A stretch of 64,000 nucleotides of DNA, taken from Sialis fuliginosa. Lineage: Eukaryota > Arthropoda > Insecta > Megaloptera > Sialidae. Shown piece after piece: positions 60,187-64,000 of the stretch. Numbering within the stretch: position 1 is the stretch's first letter; each line of letters begins with the position of its first letter. The position numbers and the translations under genes are program-made. The stretch covers positions 18,351,638-18,415,637 of the forward strand of contig OY540815.1 in assembly GCA_961205875.1 (NCBI GenBank). Direction: 5' to 3'. A model generated the notes under the pieces. That model was not told the DNA's origin. It ran no database searches and worked only from the letters and a program-made list of their open reading frames with translations.

Positions 60187-61005
60187 CGCAAACAGGGTAA
60201 TATTTCGGCGAGGATTTATTTTAGGTCATAAAGTACCTAACTTATTTTGTAACGAGAGTGAATGTTCATTTTTTTTAAATATACAAACTTAATTTCATTA
60301 TAGATGTAGCTATCTGCCTCAAAATATAGAATTTTTTTAATAAAAAAATTATTTCCAACTTATTTAATAATCTTTAACGTAGTATAAGCAGCCTGAAATC
60401 TTTAAAAAAAACATCAGATATCAATATCACATCCTTTTAAGGGTGATAAATAATTAGTCATCTTCTATTATACCCTTCAATGTAAATATAGCTTTAAGTT
60501 CTTTAACCCTGTTGTAAATAATATACTTAAAAACCCTCTCGGGGTCCCGGTTAACACCTCTGTACCCCCAAAATCTCGGTTTAAAGGTTAAAATTATTAA
60601 TAGACTCAGATGAATAGATGACACCCTTTTTTGCTGAGATGAGATGAACAAAGGCCAAAGGCCAGATTAGGTTTGGTTATAAAGAAGCTGTTTACATGAT
60701 TTTTCAACAGATTTGTTTAAACTGTTCCTTTGTATGTGTTTTTTATTTCGTCTATCCGATCAGCCTCGCAGGTAAAATGATCCTTTTTTTTTGTCCCTGC
60801 TTTGATACATTATCCTGTAAGGAAGATACTGTATCTTGTGGTTCTATTTGGATAGTATTATCTATTGTATAAGTAGTTCAGAAGCCGAAGAGATCAGTTC
60901 TTTTTTGTTGATTTATTTGAGTACTCGATTGGTGAATTAAATACATATACTGTTGCTTTTTTCAATTTTCAGTTCTATTTTTTTTAATAAACATAACTTC
61001 CATGT
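60187..61005. other. AT-rich intron, no feature recognised
   Basis: Plain sequence. A small palindromic CTCTCGGGGTCCCGG patch at about 60536. The minus frame 60651-60454 is unsupported. Confidence 0.4.
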
Positions 61006-61401
61006 TCCTTAATATCTTTTTAAATACATTATAAAATGAAAATTGTCAGAAATAAAACTCACCTTTGTATTATAAATATTAGTTTTCAAATTTTGAGGGT
61101 CTTTTTCATCCCTTCAATAACTGTTTAGGCACGTACAAATAATAAATGTCCCTTAGATTCAATTGAACTACAAGTTTACCAAGTCTTATCAAAATTAGTG
61201 AGATAATTCTCGCAACGTTCACTGTTTTGACGAAAAAAGTTACAAAATTTCAAATATTTTCAAAACCCCTAATCTGATTAACACCAAAATCAATAGGATA
61301 TGGAGTACTTACTGAGACAAATATTTTCCCCAAAAATAATTCAAGTACAGTACCTACTACAATATATTACAATACTTCCATTTCCTTCGGAACATGGAAG
61401 T
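61006..61401. mobile_element. element with ACTTCCATGTTCC...GGAACATGGAAGT ends, copy 1
   Basis: Inverted ends ACTTCCATGTTCC and GGAACATGGAAGT. Interior shares with copy 2 (62532-63261) AATAAATGTCCCTTAGATTC, CTTATCAAAATTAGTGAGAT and CGATTAACACCAAAATC-type phrases. 396 bp. Target duplication not clear. Confidence 0.6.
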
Positions 61402-61589
61402 AAAAATAGTATTTTTATTTGTTTTTATTTGGATCATTATTGTAGCTAATATTGCATAACAATTAAGACCATACCTATACTAAGAAGTATTTAAAATATT
61501 TTCTTTCATTTTGCATATCACAAAAACTCGCCCGTGTGAAACCCTAAATTCTGATAAAAATTTCTTCACGAAACAACATCATCGCATTA

Positions 61590-61870
61590 AAGAAAACGGT
61601 CCATAGTGAGCGTAACCTCTCATTAAATCTGAAAGATACCTCAATACATACACATACAAACACATGAGAGCGCGCTCCGGGTCTCTCTAATTATTCCACC
61701 TGACCCCTCCCCCTAATTACGCCAGATCGTAATTAAATCCGTGAAACTATCGAATATCGCGAGGTACTGACCGATACACACACACTGGACATTCCCCTTT
61801 GTGCTTTTGATCACCTCCTAGTTCAACCGCACCCCCACTTTTAGAGCATATCTAGTTTCGGATCTTACAT
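61590..61870. promoter_or_regulatory. complex island with homeodomain-type motifs, candidate enhancer
   Basis: Less AT-rich, non-repetitive. Contains TCTAATTATTCC, CCCTAATTACGCC and CGTAATTAAATCC (three TAATTA homeodomain cores within about 55 bp, 61688-61738) and a TCF-like CTTTTGATCACC. Cluster of homeodomain cores in an otherwise complex block is suggestive; not proof. Confidence 0.35.
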
Positions 61871-62164
61871 GCAAATTGCACATAGAAGATAATAAAACTG
61901 AAAATTAATAATGAAATGTGGTATAAAAAATATGGGAATTTTATAATAGGTAAATCTTTATTTATGGTTAATAAAATACGTTGGAAAAAACCTTTTGTAG
62001 AAGCAAAAGGTTATTGATTATAATTTATTAGTAGCTGAATTAGAAATTTGTAAAATGGGACAGTTATAAAAAGAGATTGTAAAATTGTTATTGTGTTTTT
62101 GATGTTTTTTTTTTTTACTAATACAGTAAAACTTCGTTAAAAAGTGAAAATATCCCGCTAAAGT

Positions 62165-63630
62165 TGGTATGAGGCTAATAGACTCGGGATTTACTGAACC
62201 GATTTCAATGCAGTTTTCATCAATATTTGGCTATTAATATTTTATGAAAACCTTAGATTTAATATCAAAAGACTAAAAAAATCTTTATCAAGTCGTGTTT
62301 TGTTTCCATGATGTTACAGCATAATACGTCACTTAGGTAGGTATACTATAGAGAATTCTATAATTAATTTACGGTTTCAATATTTTATTTTATTAATTTA
62401 GGTCACTAAGATCACATCTCTTTAAAATATTTTGTCGAACAAAATGGATGATTTTTGACACATAAATATTTTTAAATACCTATATTGATTGAAAATTGAA
62501 ATATAAATATCGGTATGGAGAACCATACATGACTTCCATGTTCTTTCTATCTTTTTAAATATAATTTTTTTGCAAAAATATTTTATTAATATAATCTACT
62601 ACTATGAATATAAATTTCGTAATACATAAAAAACATATATACTTACGACGGTTACAGCTGTTATTGCCATTTGTATATAAATATATAATGTCAAAAACAT
62701 AATATACATTCGTAGAAAAACTAATTTGACAATTTGAATTTAGTTGCATTTGTTTCCAAGGCAACATGAATTAATGACATATTAGTATTTAAAATTCAAA
62801 TTTTAAGTGTGTTTTTTACCCCTTCAATGGCTGTTTAGGCATGTACAAGTAATAAATGTCCCTTAGATTCATTTGAACTGCAAATGTACCAAATCTTATC
62901 AAAATTAGTGAGATAATACTCGCAATATTCACTTTTTAGACGAAAAAAGTTACAAAATTTCGATTATTTCCAAAACCCCTAATCCGATTAACACCAAAAT
63001 CAATAGGTCTGGAGTACTCATTGAGACAAACATTTTCCCCAAAAATATTTCAGATCGGTGCATTTTTACAGTAGTTATCGTGAACGAAAGAAAATTCTAC
63101 ATCCGCACAGACACACAGACACACAGACACACGCACAGCCGCCATGCGGAAATTAACTTTTCTTTATGTTTTGAAGTTAGTACAATCAGAATTTGTCATT
63201 TTCTCGGACATGATTTTTCGATGGTATTACAATACTTCCATTTCCTTCGGAACATGGAAGTAAAAAAGAAACATTTCACTTCCATGAAAAGTAAAATATC
63301 GAAATTGATTATGATTGTTGCTAACCTATTTATTTTTATTTTTTGATTTTCATACAAATTCTAAGACGGGACCTGGTGTTTCCTGGGAGTTTAAAAATAT
63401 AATTTTACACGATTTTCTCAGTAACTACTGAACGGATTTTATTCCGGTTTTCACTAATGGATAGGTTAGATTTAGGTGTATAATAATTTGTGAATATTTT
63501 ATATAAAAACAGTTCGCAAGTGAACCGTGTGTCGTGGGCATGTTGGGTGGGCATGTTGAATATTTTAGGTCACTATGATTTTGTGGATATTAACCCGGGT
63601 AACACCGGCTCCAATACGTTAGTTTCTAAT
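62165..63630 (+). mobile_element. Lepidopteran repeat, long copy interrupted by the ACTTCCATG element
   Basis: Begins GAGGCTAATAGACTCGGGAT, TTACTGAACCGATTTCAATG and ends GGGTAACACCGGCTCCAATA, CGTTAGT. Same order as the inverted copy 21298-21990. The insertion 62532-63261 splits it. Confidence 0.6.
62532..63261. mobile_element. element with ACTTCCATGTTC...GAACATGGAAGT ends, copy 2
   Basis: Longer than copy 1 (730 against 396 bp); the first 280 bp have no counterpart there, and a CACAGACACACAGACACACG microsatellite lies at 63106-63135. No transposase frame. Confidence 0.6.
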
Positions 63631-63699
63631 AAATAAATATAACTATATTAGCATAACTGTAAAACGAACAAAAAAAATATAAAAAACTTTGTACTGGTC

Positions 63700-64000
63700 A
63701 TTTTAATTGAATGCACATGTGGTTATCATTCTTGGCCCTTTTGTGGTGGTCAGTAGTAACGGTCAAAAGGAGCGTTCATATTTCAATTAGATGGACAAAG
63801 GCTATCATGTCCAAACATCGGCAAACACAGGCGGGACACTCCGGGTCGGAACTGAAGGGTTCCCCGTTCTAATCCGCTCTTGTTCGCTGCTTGGCATTTA
63901 TCAAACACACACCCGTGTAGTGTAGAAGACGTTCTTTACCAAATATTGGGTGTGAGGTTTTAACGGTTCGTCTTTCATCAATCGCCTGTTACGGTTATTA
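63700..64000. promoter_or_regulatory. complex island at the window edge, candidate enhancer
   Basis: Balanced composition, non-repetitive: TGGACAAAGGC (Sox/TCF-like), CCTTTTGTGGTGGTC (Runt-like), AGGCGGGACACTCCGGGTCG. No open frame of note and no splice-bounded homology to svp zinc fingers. It may continue beyond 64000. Confidence 0.3.

Larger units (their letters stand above)
44461..64000 (-). other. svp: svp 5'-side intron (partial), with nested repeats listed separately
   Basis: From the acceptor at 44461 to the right window edge no zinc-finger exon (CxxC...CEGCKSFFKR type) is seen, although the exon at 44460 needs one immediately upstream in the transcript. The stretch is therefore most simply a single long intron running beyond 64000. 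It holds foldback elements, MITEs, decayed Lepidopteran repeats and several islands of complex non-coding sequence. Confidence 0.7.

Overview
This is a 64 kb piece of an AT-rich animal nuclear genome, most probably from a moth or butterfly (Lepidoptera). It holds one recognisable gene. Two neighbouring exons on the minus strand (44460-44144 and 43392-43134) encode the hinge and most of the ligand-binding domain of seven-up (svp), the insect COUP-TF orphan nuclear receptor. They have consensus splice sites, compatible phases and a 751-bp intron between them. I recognise neither the zinc-finger (DNA-binding) exons nor the last ligand-binding-domain exon. They should lie above 64000 and below 1, so nearly the whole window would be svp intron: at least 43 kb downstream and at least 19.5 kb upstream of the exon pair. 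The Lepidoptera assignment rests on dispersed repeats I recognise from that order: the tail ending in a GACAGAGTTACTTTCGCA-type sequence, the GCGAAGCCGCG...AGCTAGT end, and the GGTAACACC...CCAATRCGYTAGT end.

Layout. 1-43133 is the svp 3'-side intron (plus strand = antisense). It contains MITEs with 8-bp hAT-type duplications (785-1275, 7964-8264, 19043-19229, 23965-24244, 28972-29205, 34916-35374, 41565-42527), TA-flanked pogo/Tigger-like MITEs (943-1073, 3634-3689, 15841-15984), several long foldback elements, nested insertions and decayed Lepidopteran repeats. Between these lie islands of more complex, less AT-rich sequence that look like regulatory DNA. 43134-44460 is the svp exon pair. 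44461-64000 is the 5'-side intron, with more foldbacks (49972-50381, 53395-54319, 59639-60186), a hAT-like MITE (58704-59066), a pogo-like element (56177-56561) and a nested composite (62165-63630).

Most interesting points. (1) A perfect AGGTCA direct repeat with 1-bp spacing (DR1, the preferred COUP-TF/svp site type) at 14515-14527, followed 62 bp later by a DR2 (14589-14602), inside the intron of the gene that encodes a DR1-binding receptor: a candidate autoregulatory or nuclear-receptor-responsive element. A second half-site cluster lies at 54596-54722. (2) The second exon reads on in frame through its donor for 35 more residues, offering a truncated receptor without helices 10-12. (3) Long near-perfect palindromes, several nested inside each other with readable insertion order. 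No transposase or reverse transcriptase gene, tRNA, rRNA or CRISPR was seen. The remaining open reading frames are short, AT-rich and unsupported. All statements come from reading by eye; no alignment or search was run.
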